The notes beneath the pieces were generated by a model. That model was not told the origin of the DNA. It saw nothing but the letters and a program-made list of their open reading frames with translations, and made no database searches. A stretch of 64,000 bases of DNA, from positions 7,316,001 to 7,380,000 of the forward strand of contig NC_085108.1 of the NCBI RefSeq assembly GCF_030269925.1, read 5' to 3'. Positions 10,717 to 22,592 of this stretch are shown here, piece by piece. How positions within the stretch are numbered: the stretch's first letter is position 1; every line of letters starts with the position of its first letter. The DNA is from Bombyx mori (Eukaryota; Arthropoda; Insecta; Lepidoptera; Bombycidae). Position numbers and translations under genes: made by a program.

Positions 10717-10869
10717 AATAACCTAGTTTAAGTAAATAGGATTAAGTGTACATGTACTAGGTTTAAGGTAGAATAAGGAAATGTAAATAATTATAGAAAT
10801 AAAGAGTCCCAACAGCCCTACTCCCCCTCCCCTCCTTTTAGTAACAGTGTGCCGTGCCGTTACAGTGTG

Positions 10870-11011
10870 CCAAGACCTTCTAAATCTCAGTTTTAACAGT
10901 ACAACGGCTGCCCCGCCCTTCAAACCGAAACGCATTACTGCATCACGGCAAAAATAGACGTAGTGGCGGTAGGTACCTACCCGCGCGTACTCAAATCCTA
11001 CAACCAGTAAA
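10870..11011 (-). mobile_element. Bm1 fragment
   Basis: ACAACGGCTGCCCCGCCCTT, ACGCATTACTGCATCACGGC and ATCCTACAACCAGTAA remain; the 3' half of the SINE is missing. Confidence 0.8.
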
Positions 11012-11761
11012 TAAGTTGAAGCCTTAAGTTACCGTGAATCGTCGTGTATACGCCCAGAACGCAAATACCAAACTCCAATACCCTCCATCATTAGTATTTG
11101 ATACAGGAGTAGTGGAATGTTGCGAGGGGGGTAGTCCGAGATCTCAAACCTACATCTTCTGATCACTGTCCAATGTTTAGTTATTTAATAAGTGGCGTAA
11201 TAGTATATGTATCTTTTAGCGTAATTCTTCATTTAACGGCAAACTAGATTACAAAAAAAAAAAAACATGTCGAGAAGAAAACTTTGAGAGCGTCATTCGT
11301 GTCGCGATTGTCACAATTTTCAAACAAAGCGCACGAACAAATTTTAATGAGAGTTAATTGATAAAATATTCCGAGATATTATGCTGTAAGCTATACCTAT
11401 TTGCATTGTAAACCTTGTACCAAACATTGAATACTGTTTATCAAATTTATCTTTGGTTGTAAGACGAATAAAGTTATTAAACGCAGGTATCTATAAAATT
11501 ATTGGTTTTTGGGTTTTACTGGTCAAACTGTAATGGCGGTTAGCATAAAATAGGTAAAGAATCAAGACTATATAACCTATGTAGTGTAGTAACAAACACA
11601 AAAACCACGTGTTCTGAAATCAATTTCAATTCGAATCACCTACCTACCTATTTGGAATGATAAACGCGTTAATTGAAATTAACCACAAAACATAACGATT
11701 GACCGTAACATTAACAAGATCCATTAGCGAAATTAAAAAAAAAACAAAAAAAAAAACTTAC
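11012..11761. other. Repeat-poor AT-rich stretch
   Basis: No transposon or ORF recognised. If the candidate exon at 11762-11957 is real, this would be the start of its intron on the minus strand. Confidence 0.35.
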
Positions 11762-11957
11762 TGTTTTCCCTCCAAATTGCGTTTCGAGCCGGAATCACGT
11801 TCACACAATATTTTCACCTGAAACACCGTTTTTACAACAACGGCTCCTCCCTTTTATCCTTGACACGGCGTTCTATTTTAGATTTTACATTTTTTTTCAA
11901 TTTTGCAAACGCGACAGTCACTACTTCCCCTCACAGAGAACAGATTCAGACTGACAG
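11762..11957 (-). other. Candidate non-coding first exon (minus strand)
   Basis: On the minus strand a TCAGTC initiator-like motif (around 11957) is followed by about 195 nt of more mixed composition. It ends GGAGGGAAAACA with the perfect donor GTAAGTTTTT at 11761. The region is free of the repeats that fill the rest of the window. No long open frame. A chance GTAAGT is possible; transcript data are needed. Confidence 0.3.
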
Positions 11958-12617
11958 AAATGACAGCACAGCACAGCAGCACACTCAATGAATGACTATC
12001 AAAAATAGTTTTGAAGGGGAAATAAAACGAGTTTGCATTTCAAGCGCTTTCATCGCTCTGGTGCTTGGAATTGAATTTTCGCTGTGATTTTTATTACATT
12101 TTCGTTGTGCCGGTCGCAGCAGCGTAGTGGAGGAGAATTATGGAAATTGTTATATTAGTTTGAGTATAAAGGTATTTGAAAAGGAGAATTTACGTTATTT
12201 TAGATATTTTATATGTGAAGTTTATTCTTTTTCAACAATTTTTAGTCATTTTTAAGTCAAAAACTAGAATTTTGTTATTTTAATATGTGCATTTTTATCT
12301 AATACTTTATGTTATGTAATGTTAGTGGATTTGTATTTAATAACTATGCTTTATATTTCATTTGGTTTCTGTAATTGTAATAGGGCTATATAACCGAAAA
12401 CATGATTTTACTCTTTTATATTTATAGTTATTTTAAAGCGCATTAAGCGCTGCCCGGTGGCTCATGCTTACAAAATAATGGTCGAGCCGTAAATTGACCA
12501 ATGGGGGAACACTCGCGGAATCGAATTCAGAATTGAAGCGTATGACATGCTGGTAGGCGATGCATCTCAAAGTTTATTCAAGTCTTTTTCAATCTTAAGT
12601 CAATTTTTTATTTCAAT

Positions 12618-12827
12618 TTATACTAATATATAAATCTACAGTGGTTTTTACGGATGTTCCATTATAACTACTGAAACATGCATCCGATTGACTTGAAACT
12701 TGGTATCCACGTAGAAAATACACGTACTTAATGAATAATTTATATGAGTGTTGGACTCCCTAATAATAATGACAATAAATAATAATGTTAATTTAAAATG
12801 CGCAAGGAAGCGGGCGTGTACGGCTAG
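12618..12827 (+). mobile_element. Non-autonomous Helitron, family C
   Basis: Shares TATACTAATATATAAATCTA, ACGGATGTTCCATTATAAC and the end GTGTACGGCTAG|T with 8823-9072. The 5' TC has decayed to TT. Confidence 0.78.
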
Positions 12828-13157
12828 TTTAATTTAAATATAAAATTGGTACTGTTTTATAGTAGCTTGTATGTTCCTCATTTAACACTAACGTTCACCG
12901 ATCCACTTTAAATCAAACCTAGAAACTGCCAACCTTGAAACAACTATGAGCACTCGCGAACCTTATTTATGTTGTTTGTCGGCGTTACTTAGCGGAAATT
13001 GCTAGCGGGCATTGAGTCGCTGAGGTGGAAACACTATTCTGCTTAATTTTGCGTAGAATAATGTAATGTAATACGTAATATAATGCGATTTGTGTTCATA
13101 GAGCGCGTTTCAATATGAAGTTTATTTAGTAAGTAATTGTTTTTTTTTCTACAACAG
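12828..13157. other. Repeat-poor stretch
   Basis: No feature recognised until the T-rich tract that precedes the candidate exon at 13158. Confidence 0.3.
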
Positions 13158-13456
13158 TAACCCATATCACCGAGTTTCGGTTGGTTGGAGTTCTCCAAAA
13201 TAGCAAACGTCTCAGGTGCGTAACGCTGACACGTGACAGCTCTCTTTGGGCGAAATTAATTTATAATGTCAACCACACGTCTCCTAACATTTCGTGGAAC
13301 GCAAGCGAATTCCAAACAAGAGCTTCCAAGCAAAGTATTTTCAAAGATTACAAGATGAAATTTTACAAAACTCTCTTTGTTTCAATGAAAAGACGGAAAT
13401 ATCTCGAATATTCTCCGCACGGTGTTCTCTTGACGTTTGTTAAAACAGGCTTTTGA
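13158..13456 (+). other. Candidate coding exon or chance ORF (about 99 codons)
   Basis: A strong acceptor (nine T, CTACAACAG) at 13142-13157 is followed at once by a frame open for about 99 codons to TGA (13454-13456). The frame has no ATG near its start, so if real it is an internal or terminal exon. AATAAA occurs about 250 nt downstream, near 13706. The peptide has a basic middle (MKRRKYLEYS) and no domain I recognise. Overlaps no known repeat. Confidence 0.25.
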
Positions 13457-13605
13457 TGTTCGTACTCTCCAAAAGGATAACGAAACAAATCAAACTGAGA
13501 TTGAGCTTTTAGTTACGTGATTATAAAGGGGCTCGTGGACTATATGCAGTAACAATGCGAGCACACTATCGAGACGTTAAATTGAAGATTTAATTTTGTG
13601 AAATG

Positions 13606-13665
13606 TAGCTGTCCTGCTTTTCAAACCGGCAGGCATGACTGCTACTCCACAGCAATAGTCATTAG
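13606..13665 (-). mobile_element. Very decayed Bm1 scrap (tentative)
   Basis: CTGTCCTGCTTTTCAAACCG and CATGACTGCTACTCCACAGC resemble the diagnostic Bm1 block but with many differences. Confidence 0.3.
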
Positions 13666-14685
13666 AACCCATGTGAAGTTACTATATGTACTGTAACAAC
13701 GAGTAAATAAAAAATAACCAGTGAATCAGCCGTTTTAGCAGTTCACCAAAGATTTTTTTTCGTATTTCACCCATCGGTCCAACGTTCCGAACTTCTAAAC
13801 ATAGGAACACTTTTAAACAGTCGACCGAAACAAGAAAGGGACTTTCGGAAGCCTGTGGTCACGAAAGTTTCTCGAGGTTTTTTCTGCAGCTTTCAATTTT
13901 TTTTACTGACCAACACGTCTTAAAACAAAAAAAAAATATACTTCCAGATCTTAGTCTTAACATTTAAGGATTGTTTGAAGAGTAGCGTCTGTTTGCAATA
14001 CTTTAATATCATAATGTTGAGTTAAAAACAAGCTTTCACTTAAAAAATAATGTAGTATTATAAATACACTAATTTATTCTTCTGTAGTTGTCAAACGTTT
14101 ATATTTATTAAGTCTTTTTGAGGAATCTTAGTGGATTCATTTAAAATGATAACATTTTTATCTCAAAGGTTACATTGACGAAATAAAAACTGAATCTAAA
14201 TCCTCGTGTATCAGTAACTAAGGTCGAATTTCTTAAAACCATAAAAACTAGCGTTATTGAATGCACCTACTGTACGTACTGTGATCTATACGCGCTATGA
14301 CGTGTTCTTACTCAAACTAGGTTCGAAGAGAATTATTTGCGGTAGATAGATATTTCCATGGCATCGCTGATGTCCATAGACGACATTGACTTCTCAACAG
14401 AAGATAAGACATACGCATTTATGCCTTCAAAAGTTAAAAAAATTTAACTCCCAACAACTGTCCCAGGTATAATTTCAATTACATCTTGTATATTAGACTA
14501 TCATTCAAAATAAATGACAGATTTTCTCTTAAACATAACGAGACATGCTATATCATTACTCATTTCGAATATTATCTTATCCGAATACATTACGCATAAA
14601 TTGAAATTGATAGCTCATGAAAAACCGTTAACAAAACAAAATTAACCGATGCCGTTCAAATGGAAACTTTCCTTATTTTTTCCAG
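13666..14685. other. Repeat-poor AT-rich stretch
   Basis: No ORF or repeat that I can support. Confidence 0.35.
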
Positions 14686-14810
14686 GCGCCCCGTCACATC
14701 GTCTCGTTGAATTTCAGCCGAGTAATGCATATACAGTGTCGGCTGGGAAGAGCGTGTCTGTAATTATACTCTCGGGTGGCATTGCTTTGAGGGGCGAGCT
14801 CTGTGCTTTG
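14686..14810 (+). other. Candidate internal coding exon (125 nt)
   Basis: Preceded by the polypyrimidine acceptor CCTTATTTTTTCCAG and followed by the donor TTTG|GTGAGC. One frame is open across it (APSHRLVEFQPSNAYTVSAG then KSVSVIILSGGIALRGELCA). This reads like ordinary globular protein sequence, but I do not recognise the family. The opposite strand is also open over the same bases, which weakens the case. GC content is clearly above its flanks. Confidence 0.33.
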
Positions 14811-14956
14811 GTGAGCGGTGACGGGAGCGATTGTTTGCCAGCCGTTGTACTAATAGTTTGACCGGCAAAATGTTTTAATTGAATACGCTTCACAAGTTTT
14901 GTTGTTGATAATGCAAACCACTGTACTATTTCGATTCGATTCTCTGTCGAACTCAA

Positions 14957-16983
14957 TCACCAATTAATCAGTTATGTGAAATTTATGTATTATCCTAAGT
15001 TTGGATATAGCTGTTCTTTTCTCGCATGTGTGTTCATATATCACAGAAGATAATCGTAGTTATGGGCTGTTGCATATCGAAAGTATTAGTTTACATTAAT
15101 TTGTAATTGTTTTGTTGTCATGGAACACGACATTTGTTTGTTAACAATACAGAATCGAACCAAATAATTAGTGTATTGATCAAACTGGAAGGAAAGTAAA
15201 GGAATTCAGAGATTGCTACTAGTTAACTAATCTAGTTTGAGATCATAGGATGTGCCTTTACGAGTACTATTCAGAAACCGCGTTCTAAGATATAAGACAA
15301 TGGAACCGTCTACTTGTAAGTCAACTTCTTATTCTGTGATAGTCTCACGGCCGTTCAGACATCTATTTGTACTATCGTAGAGCTGTAGCAGAAGCGGGCA
15401 TTGACCAGGGTCTGTAGACCCGTGAATCCTTCCACTTTGCGTGAGACATGGGGTCGGATTCCCTTTACGTATTATGGCTATCCCATACTTCAAACCTAAG
15501 TAGATATTAATACACCATACTTGCCCATGTGGTCTCTCAATACGCCTTCCATTCAGTTTTGTTTATGCACGTGTAGTAAGTATTGCCTTCTCAATGTCAA
15601 CAAGACCATTTCGAGATGCGACAACCACTATCGTAAATACGTATTTTGATTAAAGCCCGCTAAGGCCATCACTAGGCGCCGCCCTACGCTCTATATCCGA
15701 GAACGCGGGTATGATCTTTTAACGTAGCGCTTTGTTTCAGCGCAAATATTCCACAGGAGCTTTCACTAATAAGACTTTATGTGTTCCGAAATGTGTGTGT
15801 AAGTTAATTTTCAGGTTAAAACCGTCAAGTTTCAGATTAATGTCACAAATCGCGCGAAGAATGTTTGTTACACGCTCATCGTGTGTCTGATAATGGAATA
15901 ATAAATCTCGACATTAAAGGCCAGAACGTCGTATGAGCATAATTTCAAAAACACCTTGAATCGGTCAGCCATTATTCAATACAATAAAGCAAGACTTTGA
16001 CTTTATCTCAACGCGAGTAGTTTATGTTACGATCTGCATTGATTTTAATCATCATTGCCACGAAATCGTTCGTCCGGGGGGCCAAATAAAATTTTGAGCT
16101 CTATCTACCTTTAGACGTGTACTAGAATAAGCCGTTTTATTATTTATTCTTATAAAACGTGCACCGCAAACCTTGAGTTTAATCATGTTAACAGAATGAA
16201 TATATATACGCAATATCCGCATCAGAAGGGGAACGTAGAATTTCATTAAACTTAAAGTTCTGACTGTAATCCCTTCTCCTAATCTTTTAAACATAAAAGA
16301 CTTCTTATTAAACATTCATCCACCGGCTTTTTTAGTCAAAAATTAATTTAAACGACGACTAGCCGTATTTTTTGGGCGAAATGCGGAATAATCAACATTT
16401 TTTTTTGTAATTTCGGCTTAATTAATTTATTTCTGTTTTTTTTTTTTATTAAATTAAAACCTAATCAAATTAGAACCTTGATTATTTTTGGACATAATTC
16501 AATTTTTTTTTGTAATTTTTGTATTTAGAGCTTTATTAAAAATCATTTTTTTTAAACTAAAATATGAATCTTTTTTAACGGGAAAAAATATTATAACTCA
16601 TTCGTTATCAGACCTTCCACCGCTTTCCCAGGCAACGTTAAGCAAATACATCTATTAAACAGTTACCTACAACGTAATATTAATATAAATAAAAAATAAT
16701 GCGTTTCCGTTTGTTTTTAGGACGCTCTCGCCCTTCCGTACCCTTTTAGTTCGCTTAATACGTAATGTCGTTAAAAGGGTCGAATTTTGTCCGCATACAT
16801 CGATGCTTTCATTAAAGGATAATTTTAAATAATTTTATTTAGCTCTGAGGAATTGTTTTAGCTCATTCCTTCGTGGGCTTCTAGTACCGAAACAGAACCG
16901 CAAAGTTTGTCTTTATCACCCGGAATCGCGTGGAGCAGTTACAGGATTTTTTTATGAATAAGGGATTACTGTTTATCCGGAGT
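14957..16983. other. Long repeat-poor AT-rich stretch
   Basis: Nothing supportable: no ORF with domain content, no known repeat. Consistent with intron sequence. Confidence 0.4.
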
Positions 16984-17340
16984 CCAGTTTCACCAGGACA
17001 AGTGGACGAGCAAAGGCTCAGCCAGGATAGGGTGGTATTTGCTAACAGCTTTTTTTATTGCTCTTGTAGGCAGACGAGCATACGGCGTAACTGATGGTGA
17101 GTGGTTACCGTCGATAATTAACTTCAGCAAAGCCAGGGGCAGAGCCAAGCCCCTTAAGTTCTTGCATACCGTAAAAGCCGCTGCCTGCCGTAAAACTGCC
17201 CGAGCGCCTCCAAAGGAGACCTAACAACTCAAGAGCAGCTGCTTCGGGAATGGATCTACTACCAGATCAGAATCGCAACCCGCTGAGAAGATCCGGCGAA
17301 AGCCTCGGCGGATTGATGGATGGGTTAAGTTAACATGGGT
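16984..17340 (-). mobile_element. LINE 3'-end repeat, variant A, split by a CR1-like tail
   Basis: Minus-strand complement of the 840-1068 family: CAGTTTCACCAGGACA.., GCTCAGCCAGGATAGGGTGG and GCTAACAGC. After the insertion it resumes with CTGCCCGAGCGCCTCC, GAGACCTAACAACTCAAGAG and GAGAAGATCCGGCGAAAGCC. The interruption is 17048-17203. Confidence 0.72.
17048..17203 (-). mobile_element. CR1-like LINE 3' tail, nested
   Basis: T-tract, GCTCTTGTAGGCAGACGAGC, GATGGTGAGTGGTTACCGTC, GGCAGAGCCAAGCC and GCCGCTGCCTGCCGT. 5'-truncated copy inserted between GCTAACAGC and CTGCCCG of the variant A repeat. Confidence 0.72.
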
Positions 17341-17394
17341 AGTTACAGTGCGACGTCAGAGATATTACTGCCGAGCACTACGGATCCGAAGCGA

Positions 17395-17560
17395 AATTCC
17401 TCGCTGCAGTTTTTGTGGAGCACTATAAGATGTTCTTCTTCAAACGAGTTTTGAAAAGAGTTCTTTTTAGGCAGTGGCTTGGTTATGCCCTTCACCATCA
17501 TCATCAGCCCACAGCTATCCACTGCTGGATACAGGACTCTCCCAATCCACACCACTGAGC
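17395..17560 (+). mobile_element. Decayed CR1-like tail next to a second LINE end
   Basis: TTCTTCTTCAAACGAG..TTGAAAAGAG and GGCAGTGGCTTGGTTATGCCC resemble the CR1-like ORF terminus. CATCATCATCAGCCCACAGC and ATCCACTGCTGGATACAGG resemble the separate family at 37290-37400. Confidence 0.45.
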
Positions 17561-18294
17561 CGGGTCTTCGTCAATATGCATGATTAGCTGTACCATTTAA
17601 GACCATTCTCGGAAACGGTACTATTTATTTGAATTCGTATTTCCTACAACAAAAACACAAAATATAAAGAGAAATCATTGCACACAGCAACGCACCTCAA
17701 AATCCGCACCGCCATTATATCCGTACTTAGGGGCACTCAGGAACCGGACAAAAACCGGTTGCGGTCAGCCGGATTCGGTAATAACCGGATGGGAACCGGG
17801 CCGGGCCCGATAGCGCTTTGATGTCGGTTATACTTTGTTTATTTTCAATTTTGAAACTTAAAAGCTCATGATAAGAGCTTTTGTAGTCCTGTTGTTTTGC
17901 GAGTGGTTGATGTTTGATGCCACTCGTTCAGTTTCAAACAGGGTTGTTTCTGAGTATATTTTATGTGAAACCTGCTAACTTGATATGTAGGTATTGTATT
18001 ATGTGTTACCAAATATGTTCTTGGTTTTTGTGCTAAAGAGAGACTAAAAGTTACCTGAATAAAATTAATTAAAAAAAAATATTTATCAATAAGGCACCTA
18101 TTAATAATATAGTCATGGATTTGAATTAATATTATAATATTTAAAAAAAATTGAGAAACACTGACTTAATGAACGAATGATTAATCAGTTTGTGTTTTCA
18201 GACGCAGGCAATAATTACTTCTTAGAAATTTAATCTTATTAGGTGAATAGGTATTTTTTAATGTTTTTCTTATTTGCGTCTGTATATTGTGATC
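17561..18294. other. Unassigned stretch
   Basis: Includes a GC-rich patch with repeated ACCGGTT/AACCGG words (17735-17800), then AT-rich sequence. Nothing identified. Confidence 0.3.
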
Positions 18295-18493
18295 TTTTGT
18301 TTATTGCATTTATGGATGGACGAGCTCACAGCACACCTGGTGTTAAGTGGTTACTGGAGCCCATGGACATCTACAAAGTAAATGCCGCCAACCACCTTGA
18401 GATATGAGTTCTAAGGTCTCGGTATAGTTACAACGGCTGTCCCGTCCTTCAAAGCGAAACGCATTACTGCTTCACGGCAGAAATAGACAGTAA
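18295..18493 (-). mobile_element. Bm1 SINE, truncated
   Basis: From ATGGATGGACGAGCTCACAG to CTTCACGGCAGAAATAGACAG; the ACTGGTGG end is absent. Confidence 0.88.
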
Positions 18494-18720
18494 ATGGTAA
18501 CATAATTTAACATATAAGTATTCAGGATTACTTTAGATCACATCAAACCTCTACGAAATACTACATAGTTCTTTGTTTGTTTTGTATAGTACTATGTTCT
18601 ATTGGTAGTGAATTGTACTTTTTTCCCCTACCTATTATAAAAATAGCCTTGAGAGGCTATTTCAGTTTCTCCTTGACGTGTAGGTGAGCTCACGGGGCTC
18701 TAACCCGGAGTGTTGCTAAC

Positions 18721-18911
18721 ATGTAATATTAAAAAATTAATAAATAATAATTTCTTATTAAAAAAAAAAAAAAAACATGCCCGCTGAGTTTCTTGCCAAT
18801 TCTTCTCAGGACGGAGGCTAGTTCTTGTGAATTGGCGGTAGTTCTTTTGACGTTCAACAAGTATGTACTTTCATTTATGTTGAATAAAAAATTTTTGATT
18901 TGATTTGATTT
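18721..18911 (+). mobile_element. LINE 3' end with (TTTGA)n tail, nested
   Basis: Contains CTGAGTTTCTTGCCAATTCT, GAATTGGCGGTAGTTCTTTT and CATTTATGTTGAATAAAAAA, then GATTTGATTTGATTTGA. This 3' end with pentamer tail is widespread in moths and butterflies; clade not assigned. Confidence 0.6.
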
Positions 18912-18966
18912 GACCCAAGCAAGAGCAGTGCTTCGCAGAATCTACCACCGGATCGGAAACTCGACT

Positions 18967-19106
18967 TAATTTTTTTTTTTATTGCTTAGATGAGTGGACG
19001 AGCTCACAGCCCACCTGATGTTAAGTGGTTACTGGAGCTCACAGACATCTACAACGTAAATGCGCCACCCACCTTGAGATATAAGTTCTAAAGTCTCAAT
19101 TATAGT
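18967..19106 (-). mobile_element. Bm1 SINE, 5'-truncated, nested
   Basis: T-tract, GCTTAGATGAGTGGACGAG to CTCAATTATAGTTA, inside the LINE repeat and flanked by TTA-type ends. Confidence 0.82.
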
Positions 19107-19479
19107 TACTGAGAAGATCCGGCGAGAAACTCAGTGGAATGAATTTCTCTCTACGTTGTAGCCCCAGAGCTACATACCCTCCTTCAATCGAGGCTTGAAA
19201 ATGGTCGTATCCACTACGAGAACGTTGACCACTTACCATCAGGTAGGACTATGGAAATCATGAGATTTTTAATTGCGTAGAACGATTTGTAGGTATCAGA
19301 GGAGCGGACCACTATTTCTTTGCATATGCTTGGAGGGAGTTAGTATAGTGATGTTTCGGGACAGCATCAAAAAGTGCTCCGCGGCAGGGGACTCTGATCG
19401 CGCTTGAGAACTCGTGGGACTCTGAGTACCCTTGAGAATTTGTTTTTTTAAATATCAAAAATTTTATATCACGTCCCAA

Positions 19480-19882
19480 TATGAGAACCCTCTTGTCGTG
19501 GCCGCTGAAAATTACATACCCGATCCTGTAGACCGAATGGTAAACAGTCGACGCCGCCCGAAACACGTCATTACGGATCCTCCCGATCCATTAACGGTGC
19601 TTTTAGGCACCACAAGCACCGGTCACCGTCCTCGTCGAACCCGTCGCTTGCGACGAAGGGCTTGACGAGCGGATTAACCCATAGAAACAGCCTACTGAGT
19701 TTCTCGCCGGATCTTCTCAGTGGGTCGCGTCTCCGATCCGGTGGTAGATTCTGCGAAGCACTGCTCTTGCTAGGGCTAGTGTTAGCAACATTCCGGTTTG
19801 AGCCCCGTGAGCTCACCTACACACGTTAGGGTGAAGCTGAAATAGCCTCTTATGGCTATCAGCATAGGTCAGAAAAAAAAAC
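19480..19882 (+). mobile_element. LINE 3' end with ORF C-terminus, variant B
   Basis: The longest clean copy of this family. The plus frame at 19530-19665 reads RRPKHVITDPPDPLTVLLGT then an Arg-rich end and TGA, apparently the end of an ORF. The shared 3' UTR follows (CTCGCCGGATCTTCTCAG, TTCTGCGAAGCACTGCTC, GCCTCTTATGGCTATCAGC) and an A tail. The second half of the frame also occurs in the minus copy at 3698-3994. Confidence 0.68.
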
Positions 19883-21418
19883 ACGTCACAGCAATATCTA
19901 TTACAAAATTAAATGATTATAGGCAGTAAGCAATTGAAAAAGCTTAAATAGCAGACTTAAAAAAGCGGAAATATTTTTTTTAGGCGGGAACGAATTCCAA
20001 TATCCACTCAGCCCGCCCCTAGGCCGCTTGGCATTACAAAAAAAAATGGCGACAATAGTTAAAAATCGGCTTGCTAAAACACTTCAAACTTTTCACCCGC
20101 CAATTAGTGTCGCTCGAAAATTCTAGAATTTTTAAATTTAAAACTTTTAATTTATTTATTCATCTTAAATCGTCGTTCGATTAGTCGTCGCTGTATTGTT
20201 TTTTTTTTATTCAAGAAATTTAGTGAATGCCAGTCTCTGTGTGAGAACATAACCCGTACCCGCGTTAGTTTGATTCAAGTAACAAAATCTTCAACTTAAA
20301 AACAAACTTCATATGTAGGTATTTCTAAATAAATTGGCCTTCCTGTATCAAGTACAACATGGATCAAGTATACCGACATAAAAAATTAGATAATTTTAGT
20401 TCGGTTCGAATTTACCTACAATTTTATTTTAAAATATCTTTTCTTACCATCTAGATTTTTAGCAGAGTACGTCAAGAATTCTGTGGAGCTTCATAAAAGC
20501 GTAAACGACTTCAAATGAAAAAGCAAAATTCAACCTTAATTCTATAAACACAAAATACGATCTATTTTGTTGCAAAAAGGTCGAAGTTCCTATTTATAGT
20601 TGAAATTTGAAGTGAGAGAGGAAACGTTAATTATTAACAAATGAAAACCGCCCTTTGGGCTTAGAACATAAAGTTAATTTCAAACACAGTAAGTTAATGT
20701 TGGATAATGAAATTATGAATAAGCAAAAGTCAACATTATTTTCACTACGTTAAACCCTATATTCCTTTTTTAAGTCACACTTTGCCGGTCTGGAATGTTG
20801 GACAACAGAATATTGAAATTCGATGTTTGAAAATGTAATTAAAAAGTAAAGTCAAAGTTATTTAGTGAGATTTGATTCTGTTCACACCTTCAAAGTCCGT
20901 AATGCGAGACCCGCTATTTAGATGTTTAATTGTTCAAAGTTAATATACTTAATTAGAGGCGTTATAGGCGGGTACCCAGTTCTATGTAGCGTTGAGTAAA
21001 TTGACAAGTTGTAATTACGACTAACTTTGCTAGCAGGTTAACTTCGTTCTGGCGCTGAAGACGTTCAAATGTTTTTAACCTTTGTGTAAAATGAAATGTT
21101 TAGCTACCCAATTCGTTACGAACGATAGTTATTGCCTTTTTTCTTCTTTATATATCTACTAAGCAAATTTTGAAAATATCATAACTTATTGTAATTTAGC
21201 GCCATCTATTAGTGACTTTTTAATCTTCCTCCTATTGTAATGAGAATATTAAAAACTATTTAGATAATAAGTGTATACTTACATATTTAAATTTTTAAAT
21301 ACCTACATGATATATCGCACTAGTGACCTAGTTATTAAAATAAATAAAAATGTAAGTTAAATTAGATCGGTAATAAAGGCTATCCTAATCTTAATATTGT
21401 GATAAGTACGCACATTTT
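19883..21418. other. Repeat-poor AT-rich stretch
   Basis: No ORF, RNA or repeat that I can support. Confidence 0.4.
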
Positions 21419-21681
21419 ACTAGTGGTAGGACCTCTTGTGAGTCTGCGCGGGTGGGTACCACCACCCTGCCTATTTCTGCCGTGAAGCAGTAATGCGTTT
21501 CGGTTTGAAGGGTGGGGCAGCCGTTGTAACTATACTTGAGACCTTAGAACTTGTATCTCGGGGTGGGTGGCGCATTTACGTTGTAGATGTCTATGGGCTC
21601 CAGTAACCACTTCACACCAGGTGGGCTGTGAGCTCGTCCACCCATCTAAGCAATAAAAAAAAAAAAAAAAAAAAAAAAAAA
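21419..21681 (+). mobile_element. Bm1 SINE body with 27-nt poly(A)
   Basis: ACTAGTGGTAGGACCTCTTG to CATCTAAGCAAT, followed by an uninterrupted A run at 21655-21681. The pure long tail and near-consensus body suggest one of the youngest copies here. Confidence 0.93.
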
Positions 21682-21699
21682 CATTTTTCTTGTGTATTC

Positions 21700-22550
21700 A
21701 TTTGATTAATATTAATGAATTCCACAAACTTTTTGAATTGCAATTAAATACTTTCTTTATTTTTAAAGTTCATCACACTTTCTATGAAACTTCTCAAGTC
21801 TGTAATACCATTTTAATCCCGACAGCCGCATAAAAACTCCACCGTTATTCATCAAAGGCATCGACTTGACGACATAACAAGCGAACTTAAGCTACGAAAC
21901 TAGAGTTTACGTTGCTAAAAACAAAATTTCTGTATCGGAGAAACCACAGAACGCTCTCGAAGCAAACACACAATGAGCAAGCAAAACTTTAATCTGTTCG
22001 CCCCAAACTGCAAGTTGGCCGTCTCGTCGTTTATATTTTAGCATAAATATCAAACTTGCAGCCGCGCCAAACTATGCGGACGACGGCACAGTGAATAGTT
22101 TAGAAATTTAGAACATTGCCATCTAGCGGTGAGTAGTGAGTTATTTGAACGCTAAAATTTAATGATGGCGGAGCACTCTGTAAGGAATTCGTGAAATTTT
22201 AACGATTTTAGTTTATGAATTTGAGTATTGTACGATTTTGATATTTTAGTGGCTCTCTAAGATCGTTTACGAAATGATTAGTGTTTCAAGCTGGTGGTGG
22301 CAATTTCAAAGATACAATTGGTAATGCCTGTTTTTAAAGTTAAAAAAAATTATCAATCGTAATATCATTTACAAATATCTTGACTAAAAGTATTTAGTAC
22401 TCAAACTACGTAAAACAGCGTAATTTTACAAAACAAATTCGAATATGTACGCAGTTCATTTAAATTCATGCGATGTCGGTTCTTCTTCTTCTTTTTTAAA
22501 TATGGCAATTGGCTTCTTGAAAAATAGAAAAAACACCAAAATAAATCAAA
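21700..22550. other. Repeat-poor stretch with promoter-like words
   Basis: GATGGCGGAG near 22160 resembles a YY1-type motif and GCGGTGAGTAG near 22127 could be a donor. No connected exon model could be built. Confidence 0.2.
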
Positions 22551-22556
22551 ATCAAT

Positions 22557-22592
22557 TCACAAAACTTCGCTCCTCTCGTTCCCGCCAAAAAG
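22557..22592 (+). repeat. Inverted repeat arm with E2F-like motif (left)
   Basis: ACTTCGCTCCTCTCGTTCCC then GCCAAAAAGTC. Mirrored with about two mismatches in the core 30 bp at 23142-23175. Contains TTCCCGCCAAAA, a perfect E2F-type site. Confidence 0.7.

Larger units (their letters stand above)
18625..19140 (-). mobile_element. LINE 3'-end repeat, variant B, with two nested insertions
   Basis: Pieces 18625-18720, 18912-18966 and 19107-19140 assemble into one minus-strand copy (AGCCTTGAGAGGCTATTTCA, AGCAGTGCTTCGCAGAATCT, GAGAAGATCCGGCGAGAAAC). The gaps are a different LINE tail and a Bm1. Confidence 0.75.
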
